From positions 1 through 64,000 of the forward strand of contig CASGCS010000009.1 in the NCBI GenBank assembly GCA_949300025.1: 64,000 nt of DNA, written 5' to 3'. Below, piece by piece: positions 36,905-43,960 of the stretch. The notes under the pieces were generated by a model, which was not told the DNA's origin, did no database searches, and saw only the letters and a list, made by a program, of their open reading frames with translations. How positions within the stretch are numbered: the first letter of the stretch is position 1; each line of letters starts with the position of its first letter. Source of the DNA: an uncultured bacterium (GTDB lineage: Bacteria > Bacteroidota > Bacteroidia > Bacteroidales > UBA932). A program made the position numbers and the translations under genes.

Positions 36905-37939
36905 ATGAAGTTCGGAAAAGTAAAAAATGACAAGGGGTACAAAAGCATAAGGCTGTATGTAGATCTCATATTCTGCCTTGTGATTTTGCCGCTCGTGCTG
37001 ATGCTCGTACCTGTGGAAGGGTGGTTCCTGCACAATCCGGCATTTGCGGTAACTTTTGTCCTGTACATCTATATGCTCTATTTTGTATACAGGGCGGTGA
37101 ATGTGCCTCTGCTGTTTATCAGAAAACAGTTCAGGCGTATAGTCATTCTGGTTGTCCTGCTTCTGGCCGTCACTGAACTGCTTACTCACTACCCGCTTTC
37201 GGAAAACGAGGCCAGCAGGATTCCTGTCTCGTTCCGAAGGCATCTCTACTCCCAGACAGTATGGTTTTTCTTCCTGATTGTATCAGGATTCAGTCTGGCT
37301 GTCAGCCTTACCTTCGAACTTTTCAAGCAGATTCTTTTCAGGCAACAGGTGGAGAGCGAAAGGAACAAGGCTGAACTTGCGCTGTACAAGGCGCAGATAA
37401 ATCCGCATTTCATGTTCAATACGCTCAACACTCTCTACGGGCTTGTGGTCACCAGGTCGGAGAATACTGAATCGGCCTTTATAAAGTTTTCAAACATATT
37501 GCAGTATATGTACGAGAACGCTTCCGTGGAGAAGATACCTCTGAAGCGGGAGATAGAGTATATAGAGCAGTATATAGAACTGCAGAAACTCAGGCTAAAC
37601 GAGCATACCAAAGTGGTTTTCGAGAACAATGCCGGCGAGGAGGCTGACCTGCAGATTCCTCCGATGGTGCTCATAACCTTCATAGAAAATGCCTTTAAGT
37701 ATGGCTCCTCTTCGCAGGAGGACTGCATGATAGTCATAAGGCTTGACATAGAGGGGAACAGGCTCTGTTTTGAGACTGTAAACAGCATAATTCGCGTAAA
37801 AAGTGCAGACCGCTCACCCATTGGAATAGAAAATTGCCGGAAAAGGCTGCAGCTGCTTTACGGAAAGGAGGCTCTCCTCAAAGTGGAGAACGATGAGGCG
37901 GCAAGGCTCTTCAAGGTAAAACTTGTCATAAATTTGTAG
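36905..37939 (+). CDS. LytS/YpdA-type sensor histidine kinase
   Basis: The 344-aa protein has four predicted membrane helices (residues about 15-150), no separate periplasmic sensor, and a His_kinase domain with the phospho-acceptor block QINPHFMFNTLNTLYGL followed by an ATPase region with the N-box FIENAFKYG. The response regulator gene starts 6 bp later. Divergent placement beside the second RND operon suggests control of that operon, which is inference. Confidence 0.92.
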   Translation: MKFGKVKNDKGYKSIRLYVDLIFCLVILPLVLMLVPVEGWFLHNPAFAVTFVLYIYMLYFVYRAVNVPLLFIRKQFRRIVILVVLLLAVTELLTHYPLSENEASRIPVSFRRHLYSQTVWFFFLIVSGFSLAVSLTFELFKQILFRQQVESERNKAELALYKAQINPHFMFNTLNTLYGLVVTRSENTESAFIKFSNILQYMYENASVEKIPLKREIEYIEQYIELQKLRLNEHTKVVFENNAGEEADLQIPPMVLITFIENAFKYGSSSQEDCMIVIRLDIEGNRLCFETVNSIIRVKSADRSPIGIENCRKRLQLLYGKEALLKVENDEAARLFKVKLVINL

Positions 37940-37945
37940 CGACCG

Positions 37946-38647
37946 ATGAAAAAGATAAAATGTGTTGCAATCGACGACGAGCCTATAGCGCTGCTGATAC
38001 TTTCGGAATTCTGCACACGCATGGGAAATGTGGAGCTTGCCACATTCAACGACCCGCGCGAGGGACTTGGAAAAATAGGTTCGGAAAAGCCCGACATAGT
38101 CTTTCTTGACATTGAAATGAACGGGCTGAACGGGCTTGATGTAGCCAGGTCTCTGCCAAAGGGGTGCGCTCTCATATTCGTTACGGCGCATGCGCAGTAT
38201 GCTTTGGAGGGGTTCAATCTGGATGCCGTGGATTTCCTGCACAAGCCTGTAGCCTATGAGCGTTTTGTAAGGGCGGTTGAGAAAGCGATGCGTTATGCCG
38301 GTGCGGGTGGTGTGCACGAAGATGAGCCGGAGGTGATTATGGTGCGTCAGGAGTACAGCAGCGTCCCCCTCCGTCTGGATGAAATACTCTACATAGAGGC
38401 ATTGGGCAATTATGTAAAGATAGTGCGCAGTCATGGCGATGCAATTCTTTCGCGCCTTTCAATCAAATCTATAGGAGAATTGCTTCCCTCCGACAGGTTC
38501 TTGAGGATACACCGCTCATATATAATTCCACTCTCATGCGTAGACGCATTCTCGCGGCATGAGGTGCAGCTTTCGGGTGTTGGCAAAGCGCTGCCGATAG
38601 GCCGTGTATATGGGGAGAGTGTTTACAGGAGGCTCTCGGAGATATAG
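37946..38647 (+). CDS. LytTR-family response regulator
   Basis: The 233-aa protein has a receiver domain with the acidic pair D10-D11, phospho-acceptor Asp in FLDIEM (about residue 53) and the conserved Thr and Lys in VTAHAQYALEG and HKPV. A C-terminal LytTR DNA-binding domain follows (LDEILYIEALGNYVKI; FLRIHRSYIIPL). It pairs with the kinase upstream. It is the last core gene before the accessory island. Confidence 0.93.
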   Translation: MKKIKCVAIDDEPIALLILSEFCTRMGNVELATFNDPREGLGKIGSEKPDIVFLDIEMNGLNGLDVARSLPKGCALIFVTAHAQYALEGFNLDAVDFLHKPVAYERFVRAVEKAMRYAGAGGVHEDEPEVIMVRQEYSSVPLRLDEILYIEALGNYVKIVRSHGDAILSRLSIKSIGELLPSDRFLRIHRSYIIPLSCVDAFSRHEVQLSGVGKALPIGRVYGESVYRRLSEI

Positions 38648-38665
38648 AGAGACCGTGGACAAAGG

Positions 38666-38782
38666 TTACATTCGCCGTATCCCGCAGATTGAAGCATATT
38701 CATCATTGACCTGTAAGAGTTCATTTATGACATAGCCTTGTTCATACAGGATTTCCATGTCTACAATCTGTTATGCTGTCAT
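38666..38782 (-). pseudogene. Decayed copy of the MTTQQIV-type gene
   Basis: Reading leftward from the ATG at 38782 gives M-T-A-stop-Q-I-V-D, then an open frame LYEQGYVINELLQVNDEYAS before a TAA at 38666. This parallels the intact gene at 44744-45034 (MTTQQIVNDLILDNQNLVIEEL), with TAA in place of a CAA glutamine codon and loss of the C-terminal two thirds. The upstream DNA, including the GCCGT terminator, is also shared. It marks this locus as a relic related to the element to the right. Confidence 0.75.
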
Positions 38783-38792
38783 GTCTATAAAC

Positions 38793-38820
38793 AAAAATTG
38801 CCGTCCCTTGTGAGAACGGC
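38793..38820 (-). terminator. GCCGT hairpin terminator downstream of the HEPN-MNT module
   Basis: On the minus strand GCCGT pairs with ACGGC around CTCACAAGG-type loop and is followed by AATTTTTG. The same hairpin is found at 45047-45072. It is probably the end of the HEPN-MNT transcript and lies 10 bp upstream of the decayed MTTQQIV gene. Confidence 0.7.
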
Positions 38821-38837
38821 AAATTATATACAACAAA

Positions 38838-38861
38838 CCCTCTCGCATTATTGCAAGAGGG
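38838..38861 (-). terminator. CCCTCT/AGAGGG hairpin after the HEPN gene
   Basis: CCCTCT (38838-38843) pairs with AGAGGG (38856-38861) 27 bp past the HEPN stop. An equivalent hairpin lies after vapD at 45410-45433. The minus-strand downstream run is TTTGTTGT, so termination is likely weak alone. Confidence 0.5.
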
Positions 38862-38887
38862 CGTATCTGTAGGTATGTATGCCTAAA

Positions 38888-39286
38888 TTAGTCCTTTATT
38901 AGATTTCCGATTTTGGTTATAAACTCCCGCACCGGCTCAAACAGTGGCTGCATTTCATCGGCAGTAGTGACATAGACACAGTTATAATCGCTTTTCTCCC
39001 TCATTGTCTGGAGTTTGATATACAGTTTGGAAGCATCCGACGGAAATATACCGGTCTTGACATAATGCTGTCCGAACAGCATTAATGTACCTTTATGTGT
39101 GCTGACCTTATGCCCGTCTTTTATTAAAAGGGCCGACACTGCATGGAATATTGAATAATACAGCCTGTTCGCAACGACATCCCATAAGTCCATTGCTGCA
39201 ATTCTTTCTGCCTGTTCCAAAAAAGACATAGCCTTTTCATATTCCAGACTTACCATTATCTGGCGTTCTTCATCATTCAGTTTCAT
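38888..39286 (-). CDS. HEPN-domain toxin (RNase) of a HEPN-MNT module
   Basis: The 132-aa all-helical protein has the HEPN RNase signature R-x6-H in NRLYYSIFHA, the catalytic core of HEPN toxins. Its partner MNT gene lies directly upstream with a 4-bp overlap, the usual operon order. By family knowledge the HEPN protein degrades RNA and the MNT protein silences it by adding AMP to a HEPN tyrosine. The YY next to the catalytic Arg is consistent with this. Whether this locus acts in phage defence or plasmid-like maintenance is not visible. Confidence 0.85.
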   Translation of the reverse strand: MKLNDEERQIMVSLEYEKAMSFLEQAERIAAMDLWDVVANRLYYSIFHAVSALLIKDGHKVSTHKGTLMLFGQHYVKTGIFPSDASKLYIKLQTMREKSDYNCVYVTTADEMQPLFEPVREFITKIGNLIKD

Positions 39287-39600
39287 GCCAATACTATTCC
39301 GTCTTCTTCAATATTCTTGTAAAATGGAGTGAATGAGTATTTCTTCCATTCATTCTTTGTGTAGATTATCGGACTTATTATCTCTCCGACATCCCAACTC
39401 AATGCGGCAAACGGATAAAGCACATTATCATAGTCTCCATGCTCTATCTCCGGTTTGTCTAAAAGAATGAGCAAATCCCAATCGGAATTTTCTGTGGCGT
39501 CATTTCTCGCATGGGAGCCATACAGAATCAAATGCCCTCCTTTGGGGAGAACCTCTTGGGCTATCCGCTTAATTTCCTTTAATATGTCACTCGATTTCAT
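39283..39600 (-). CDS. MNT-type nucleotidyltransferase antitoxin
   Basis: The start at 39600 (MKSSDILKEIKRIAQEVLPK) gives a 105-aa minimal nucleotidyltransferase with GSHAR at residues 28-32 and the metal-binding SDWD at 39-42. It should transfer AMP to the HEPN toxin. Longer readings upstream cross the promoter and are rejected. Its stop overlaps the HEPN start (ATGA). Confidence 0.87.
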   Translation of the reverse strand: MKSSDILKEIKRIAQEVLPKGGHLILYGSHARNDATENSDWDLLILLDKPEIEHGDYDNVLYPFAALSWDVGEIISPIIYTKNEWKKYSFTPFYKNIEEDGIVLA

Positions 39601-39619
39601 AACTCCGTGGCTTATATGG

Positions 39620-39660
39620 CAAATATACGCTGAAGTCGAGAGTATAGCAAATTTATTTGC
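39620..39660 (-). promoter_or_regulatory. Promoter and palindrome of the MNT-HEPN module
   Basis: On the minus strand TTTG (39651-39648) and TATATTTG (39627-39620) are 20 bp apart. A 14-bp palindrome GCAAATTTATTTGC (39647-39660) covers the -33 box, a plausible autoregulatory operator. Confidence 0.7.
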
Positions 39661-39793
39661 TGTACCGAGGCGCAACAGTATATGTGACGAAGTCAAATAT
39701 AACGCTTGTCGGAAATATAGCCATTCCCTTTGACAAAATTCTGCTTTTGGAAAAATATCCTGACATGATGGATAAATAGAGTTATACCAATAG

Positions 39794-40225
39794 TCAAACT
39801 GTCACCAAAGATCGGTCTTCAACCTTGATTGACATGAGTTCCCTGCCGACTTCCTGCATGGTGCTCAGAATCTCATTAAGCCTTTTCTCCGAAGGCTTCT
39901 TTATACCACTTATGTATTGGGCAAAAAGACTTTGTGAAATTCCCATCCTTCTGGCTATTGCAGAAGCATTGAGTTCAGGATGCTCCATAAACAGCCTATA
40001 AAGCAGATTGTCATTCTTCTTCTGGAAGAATCCCTCAAAACTCAAATCTTCATCTAGTTTCTCCCAATGAATACCAAAGTCATCAGTGGTGTAGTTCTTC
40101 CTTTGTTCCGGAGTTGCAAATTTTAATCTTGGATAATCTGCAAACCTTTCACTTGCAGTCTTTCCATCCTCTGTCTGAATCCATATTTCAGAATCAGTCA
40201 GCCATATTTTTATCACCTTTTCCAT
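39794..40225 (-). CDS. DUF2442-like protein with C-terminal helix-turn-helix
   Basis: The 143-aa protein has an N-terminal half like DUF2442 (WLTDSEIWIQTEDGKTASERF; FGIHWEKLDEDLSFEGF) and a C-terminal Xre-type HTH (ASAIARRMGISQSLFAQYISG, about residues 88-108). It starts 1 bp after the DUF4160 gene. DUF4160 and DUF2442 proteins often occur as pairs and have been suggested as toxin-antitoxin-like modules. The HTH makes this the likely DNA-binding regulator that acts on the operator at 40496-40515. Confidence 0.82.
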   Translation of the reverse strand: MEKVIKIWLTDSEIWIQTEDGKTASERFADYPRLKFATPEQRKNYTTDDFGIHWEKLDEDLSFEGFFQKKNDNLLYRLFMEHPELNASAIARRMGISQSLFAQYISGIKKPSEKRLNEILSTMQEVGRELMSIKVEDRSLVTV

Positions 40226-40226
40226 A

Positions 40227-40469
40227 TCAGATGCTCCTATTGAAAAATTTGTTCCAATGCTCCGCTATAATCTCCTTGTTCTCCTCAATGACTGATTCAA
40301 CTAGTTTCAATTCCGCTGGCTTCAGTCCCCTGTTGTCCACCAATTCCACCTCTGGAAACAATTTGAACTTGGCACATATACTACCTTTGACTACATGAAC
40401 ATGGATTGGCTCATGGTCATTGGCATAAAACAAAAATCTGAATCCAAACAGAATGAATATAGTAGGCAT
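40227..40469 (-). CDS. DUF4160-family small protein (putative TA-module partner)
   Basis: The 80-aa protein has the DUF4160 core YANDHEPIHVHVVKG with a conserved His-x-His-x-His-like pattern and an acidic C-terminus. It is the first gene of the pair with the HTH protein (1-bp gap). The biochemical activity is unknown. A consensus promoter with an inverted repeat precedes it. Confidence 0.85.
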   Translation of the reverse strand: MPTIFILFGFRFLFYANDHEPIHVHVVKGSICAKFKLFPEVELVDNRGLKPAELKLVESVIEENKEIIAEHWNKFFNRSI

Positions 40470-40488
40470 ATCTTTCTTTTTACAGGAA

Positions 40489-40519
40489 CAAATATAGGTA
40501 ATATAATCATTACCTCAAA
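40489..40519 (-). promoter_or_regulatory. Promoter with operator filling its spacer (DUF4160-HTH module)
   Basis: On the minus strand TTTG (40519-40516), a 19-bp spacer and TATATTTG (40496-40489) fit consensus. The spacer is almost exactly occupied by AGGTAAT-N6-ATTACCT (40496-40515), a 20-bp inverted repeat. Binding there would block sigma contact, so strong autoregulation by the HTH protein is expected. Confidence 0.8.
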
Positions 40520-40528
40520 ATATATGTC

Positions 40529-40630
40529 TTACTTTACCGAAGATAAAAATAGTTTTATCAATGTTTCATGCCTGCCCCTATATCTCTTCAAATCTTTCTT
40601 GAATTTGCCTGAAGCTACGATTTCTTTCAT
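40529..40630 (-). pseudogene. Truncated YafQ/RelE-type toxin
   Basis: The frame starts 0 bp after the antitoxin stop (TGA ATG) and reads MKEIVASGKFKKDLKRYRGR, a typical opening of the YafQ/RelE-family mRNA interferases, but ends at a TAA after only 33 codons. The usual length is about 90. The catalytic C-terminal half, including the His-rich residues, is missing. The end coincides with the DUF4160 promoter, suggesting the second module replaced the toxin's end. Confidence 0.8.
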
Positions 40631-40834
40631 TCAAGTGATTTTTCCTTCCTCGGCTTCTTTCATTGCAGCTAAAGTTTCGTCATTAGGTTCTCTATAGACT
40701 ACGTCCATAAGGACACTCTCAACATAATTGTTGAGACTTCTGTTTTCTTTCCTTGCCTCTATCTTAAGCCTTTCAAGCAAGTCCTTTCTTAACCTGAATG
40801 CCGTCTGTTTCCTGTCCGATGCTATTGTTTCCAT
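40631..40834 (-). CDS. RHH (CopG/Arc-like) antitoxin
   Basis: The 67-aa protein METIASDRKQTAFRLRKDLL has a short beta strand followed by helices typical of ribbon-helix-helix proteins (TAFRLRKDLLERLKIEARKE, NRSLNNYVESVL). It is placed directly before a YafQ-like toxin. The start at 40834 follows a consensus promoter. Its toxin is truncated, so it may persist as an orphan antitoxin. Confidence 0.82.
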   Translation of the reverse strand: METIASDRKQTAFRLRKDLLERLKIEARKENRSLNNYVESVLMDVVYREPNDETLAAMKEAEEGKIT

Positions 40835-40840
40835 ATATAT

Positions 40841-40887
40841 GTTATATTTAATATCACAAATATATAACATTAGTATGATAAAACAAA
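40841..40887 (-). promoter_or_regulatory. Promoter and operator of the RHH antitoxin gene
   Basis: On the minus strand TTTG (40887-40884), a 19-bp spacer and TATATTTG (40864-40857) match consensus. A 28-bp imperfect inverted repeat GTTATATTT...ATATATAAC (40841-40868) overlaps the -7 box and start region, a likely operator. Confidence 0.75.
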
Positions 40888-40942
40888 ATCGTTTCCAACA
40901 GACGTAGAAAACAAAAAAGCAACGCATGCTGGGAATAATGAA

Positions 40943-41057
40943 GTCCCGCAGGGACCGCGACTGCAAGGAGCGCTGTGCCTCGTAAGAGGCTATACAATGC
41001 AGGTCTTTCGAAGAAAGACCGCTAAACAAAAACAGCACCCTCATGAGTGCTGTTTTT
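40943..41057 (-). other. Hairpin cluster and tRNA-type terminator at the 3' side of the tRNA-like copy
   Basis: Four hairpins lie in a row: GTCCC-GCA-GGGAC (40943-40955), GCCTC-GTAA-GAGGC (40977-40990), GGTCTTTC-GAA-GAAAGACC (41002-41020) and AAAAACAGCAC/GTGCTGTTTTT (41028-41057). The last, read leftward, is a Rho-independent terminator 7 bp past the tRNA-like sequence. The others have no assigned role and could be an RNA or a repeat family member. Confidence 0.65.
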
Positions 41058-41063
41058 ATTTAG

Positions 41064-41170
41064 AGCGGAAAACGAGACTCGAACTCGCGACCCCAACCTT
41101 GGCAAGGATTGCTGCTCCAAGGTCTAAAAAGGCTGCGCCTTTCCAGACTTACCAACTGAGCTATTTCCGC
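41064..41170 (-). tRNA. tRNA-Gly(GCC)-like att copy with a D-loop hairpin insertion
   Basis: Read leftward from 41170, the sequence has the acceptor GCGGAAA, D-stem GCTC and AGTTGGTA, then about 31 extra bases that fold on themselves (GTCT...AGAC, AAAGGC...GCCTTT). GAGC, an anticodon arm with loop TTGCCAA and one or two extra bases in the 5' strand, a normal T arm and a 3' acceptor follow. CCA is not encoded (CTA instead). Compared with the intact copy at 52945-53020 it is 34 nt longer. It is probably non-functional as a tRNA and marks the left attachment site. Confidence 0.75.
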
Positions 41171-41250
41171 AGGATTGATTATCAACAAATTAGAGGATTT
41201 TAATTTATTTAATTACCAATATTTACCTGTATGATATTCACGAGAAAAAG

Positions 41251-41274
41251 GACTGGGGTAAATATCGGGGTAAA
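41251..41274 (+). promoter_or_regulatory. Left-end arm-type sites (paired GGGGTAAA)
   Basis: GACTGGGGTAAA at 41251-41262 is followed by GGGGTAAA at 41267-41274, a 12-bp period. The same pair in the same orientation occurs at the other end of the element (52761-52784), where the integrase gene lies. Likely integrase or excisionase binding sites. The rest of 41275-41573 holds no gene. Confidence 0.7.
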
Positions 41275-41573
41275 GGTACAAACATCGTTTGCAGTGAATA
41301 ATTCTTGAATAATTCTGTGCAACAAAATATTTCTGCACAATAGATTCGACTGTCAATTATAGCATTTAGCCATAATCCAACCTGTTGAAATAATGTTTCG
41401 TTCTCATAACCATACATACTTTGTAAATCAATCAGTTGTATTAGTCTTAATTTCTCATTCTCCCACCTGCGCCATATTGTCCCGATTTTTCAATTTATAT
41501 ACCCCTCATGAAATTGTGTCGTAGGTGACAACATAAAACATAATGAGATGGTGAAATTCATCTTGGTTGGCAA

Positions 41574-42320
41574 TTACTTCCATTTTATGCCGATTTTGGG
41601 TGAGTATAATTGATTTCGCAGATTATCTAGTTTATCCTGCTCCGTTTGCAGCCATTCGTTTGCTATATCAAGCATTTGTTTTGTATAAGTTTGCTGATGT
41701 TCCATGAGTGTATTTTTAATAAAATCAGTTAACCATATATTGAATTGAGAAACATTTTCACGTATATCTGGACGCAATTCATTTAACTGAGTAGTAAGTT
41801 TTTTAACATCGTTATTATAGGCATCACGACAATCAATGTATGCGGCATTGAATTTTTGTACTATTTTACGAGAATCACTCTTATAAATTACACCCCAAGC
41901 ATTGCATTGACCTGTAATATGGTTTGCCCTGCCGTTGAGTTCTATTATAACCTCAACAATATCTTTTACATTTAAATCATAATCTTGTTTAGTCGTAATT
42001 AATGCAACATAGCCTATATCTCCAAATAGAAATGCTCCTATTCGTTCTGATAGCCGCTCTCTTAAGTCTTTAATAAGATTCTCTTGATTGCTTATCATTA
42101 TATTCAAAGCATTATTCTTTGATTCTCTGAACATTGCATACAGAGTTATCAATGCCCCAACAAGAGCACCTATATATGCTCCATAGAATCCAAGCCAATC
42201 ATCCTCCGCTCCAACAACTCTTATACTGTCCAAAGGATTTGTTGAGCCTATGATTATATTTAGAATGATAGGTGTAATTAGTGCAAAAATAATGAGTATA
42301 ATCCAAAGTTTCTTATTCAT
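41574..42320 (-). CDS. Two-TM coiled-coil membrane protein, function unknown
   Basis: The 248-aa protein has an N-terminal membrane helix (residues about 5-25) and a second glycine-rich helix (GFYGAYIGALVGALITLYAM, about residues 46-66) with a short linker. A roughly 180-residue cytoplasmic region rich in predicted helix and coiled coil (SNQENLIKDLRERLSERIGA) follows. The DWLGFYGAYIGALVG segment resembles a motif seen in uncharacterised membrane proteins of defence and mobile islands. I do not recognise a specific family. It follows a terminator and is the leftmost cargo gene. A phage-related role is only a guess. Confidence 0.75.
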   Translation of the reverse strand: MNKKLWIILIIFALITPIILNIIIGSTNPLDSIRVVGAEDDWLGFYGAYIGALVGALITLYAMFRESKNNALNIMISNQENLIKDLRERLSERIGAFLFGDIGYVALITTKQDYDLNVKDIVEVIIELNGRANHITGQCNAWGVIYKSDSRKIVQKFNAAYIDCRDAYNNDVKKLTTQLNELRPDIRENVSQFNIWLTDFIKNTLMEHQQTYTKQMLDIANEWLQTEQDKLDNLRNQLYSPKIGIKWK

Positions 42321-42338
42321 CACAGCATTTCATTAAAT

Positions 42339-42365
42339 GTCCCTCCACCATAATAGTAGAGGGAC
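42339..42365 (-). terminator. Terminator between the LRR gene and the membrane protein gene
   Basis: GTCCCTC (42339-42345) and GAGGGAC (42359-42365) form a 7-bp stem followed on the minus strand by ATTTAAT. It lies 13 bp past the LRR stop, so the membrane protein gene to the left likely has its own promoter. Confidence 0.65.
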
Positions 42366-42377
42366 GGTTTGACTTAT

Positions 42378-43229
42378 TTATTCTGCATATTCGATGATGT
42401 CACCATATTCTTCAGTGATTGCTGACATACGATGATCTATAATCATATGATATATATTTAGAATGAGTTTTGTGAGAGGATTGCTGGAGCAGGTCAAATC
42501 TGTCAAAGCAGTGTTGTTGCTTAAATCAAGGGAGGTCAATTGATTTTCACTGCAAGACAAATCTGTCAGAGCAGTATTCTTGCTCACATCAAGTGAGGTC
42601 AATTGATTTTCACTGCACCACAACAATGTCAAAGCAGTATTCTTGCTCACATCAAGTGAGGTCAATTGATTTTCACTGCACCACAACAATGTCAAAGCAG
42701 TATTCTTGCTCACATCAAGTGAGGTCAATTGACTGTTAATGCACGACAACTCTGTCAAAGCAGTATTATTACTTACGTCAAGTGAGGTAAGTGGATTATG
42801 AGAGCAATTCAAACTCGTCAAAGCAGTATGATTACTTACGTCAAGTGAGGTCAATTGATTTTCACCGCACGACAACACTGTCAGAGCAGTATTATTACTT
42901 ACATCAAGTGAGGTAAGTTGATTACAAGAGCAATCCAAACTCGTCAATGATGTAAAGTATCTTATTTCATCAAGATTACGAATACCATTACAAACAAGTA
43001 AATCTGTTACCACGGATGCTTCTTTCTCTGATATTTGTCCGTCTGCATTTTTATCTATTGTACGTTCAAATTCTCCTGTTTGGACGTGATGAATACCTTG
43101 AGCAATTAATGATTCCAAGAACTTCGGGTCTTTGAATTGGATAATAGGACTATCATCCGTCCATTCTTTCTCGCATGATGCGAAACACATTGCCAAGAGC
43201 GGCAGTGCAAATAATAAAATCTTTTTCAT
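42378..43229 (-). CDS. Leucine-rich-repeat lipoprotein with EF-hand-like motif
   Basis: The 283-aa protein has a lipoprotein signal with lipobox FASC (Cys19). An EF-hand-like calcium loop DKNADGQISEKEA (about residues 60-72) is followed by about eight LRR units of the form NQLTSLDVSxNTALTxLxC. Two adjacent units are identical at the nucleotide level, showing recent expansion. Such proteins are surface-exposed binders, for example of the BspA/internalin type. Inside an otherwise small mobile element it is a cargo gene that could alter host-surface or phage contacts, which is inference. Confidence 0.88.
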   Translation of the reverse strand: MKKILLFALPLLAMCFASCEKEWTDDSPIIQFKDPKFLESLIAQGIHHVQTGEFERTIDKNADGQISEKEASVVTDLLVCNGIRNLDEIRYFTSLTSLDCSCNQLTSLDVSNNTALTVLSCGENQLTSLDVSNHTALTSLNCSHNPLTSLDVSNNTALTELSCINSQLTSLDVSKNTALTLLWCSENQLTSLDVSKNTALTLLWCSENQLTSLDVSKNTALTDLSCSENQLTSLDLSNNTALTDLTCSSNPLTKLILNIYHMIIDHRMSAITEEYGDIIEYAE

Positions 43230-43251
43230 TGTATTGATATTTAATTGGTTG

Positions 43252-43608
43252 TTAATATATAAGCGTAATTGTTATTGGCTCTATCAACTTTGCAATTTTA
43301 GTTCTGTTTGATTCTTGAATTGACACAGAGAACTCTATATCTGCTGTTTTAATGACATCTGTCGCCTCATCTTCTTCTGTTGCTGGGATATACCATTTTA
43401 ACTCAAATTCTTTACCCTTGTAAATGACTTTTGTCCATTCGTCAGCATAAGATTCGTCCATATTACTTGGCTCGTGAGAGATTTCGGAAATTGTACCTGT
43501 CTTATTTATTTCCACATCCCCTTTATTGCTTTGACACTTTACACCTTTGGTAACCACAGGTCTAATAATGTCAAGCAATTCATCTAATTTGCTTTTTATG
43601 ACTTCCAT
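43252..43608 (-). CDS. Hypothetical protein, 118 aa
   Basis: The part from MEVIKSKLDELLDIIRPVV to the stop reads as a normal acidic soluble protein with C-terminal beta strands (IEFSVSIQESNRTKIAKLIEPITITLIY). An open frame extends upstream to 43851, and a -7 box at 43910-43917 would allow a 199-aa version; the upstream stretch has unusual composition, so the shorter start is preferred with low certainty. No family is recognised. It lies 22 bp upstream of the LRR gene and may be co-transcribed. Confidence 0.55.
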   Translation of the reverse strand: MEVIKSKLDELLDIIRPVVTKGVKCQSNKGDVEINKTGTISEISHEPSNMDESYADEWTKVIYKGKEFELKWYIPATEEDEATDVIKTADIEFSVSIQESNRTKIAKLIEPITITLIY

Positions 43609-43799
43609 TTTCGGCAATGTTATGCCACCAACCTCAAATGACGGATTTGTATAAAAAGAAAGTGTGAGGCTGTTCCGTCTATCTGATAGGAGGTTGTGGC
43701 TAACCTTAACGTGAATAAACGATGCAATACCCCACACTCGAATAGATATGAGGTATTGTAGGGTACAAGACACCCTTACCGCATAGTCTAAACAAGAAT

Positions 43800-43942
43800 G
43801 AGTGCTGTTCGTTGTCCTCACGTTTTGAAAACTGCCACATTTTCCTATCAAGGACAGTGCGAAAACACTTTCAGTATGTATGTCTTCCAGATTACTCTGA
43901 AAGACAGTACAAAGATATAAAAGTTTTCTTCAAACAGCACTC
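43800..43942. repeat. 143-bp segment bounded by a 10-bp inverted repeat, with a -7 box inside
   Basis: GAGTGCTGTT (43800-43809) and AACAGCACTC (43933-43942) are exact inverses. Inside lies a minus-strand -7 box TATCTTTG (43917-43910), which could drive the leftward 43252 gene. The segment could be a leader RNA, an invertible or miniature element, or chance symmetry; no gene is seen in 43609-43960 with confidence. Confidence 0.4.
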
Positions 43943-43960
43943 TTTAATGGGATATTGCAT

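Noticed and set aside
40835-41044. Longer start for the RHH antitoxin (137 codons)
   Set aside because: The extension crosses the consensus promoter, the operator and the hairpin cluster. The METIASD start at 40834 fits the family.
41064-41170. An intron in the tRNA-Gly-like copy
   Set aside because: The insertion is only about 31 nt and lies in the D loop, not in the anticodon loop. It lacks group I or II intron features, so a hairpin insertion is more likely than a splicing intron.
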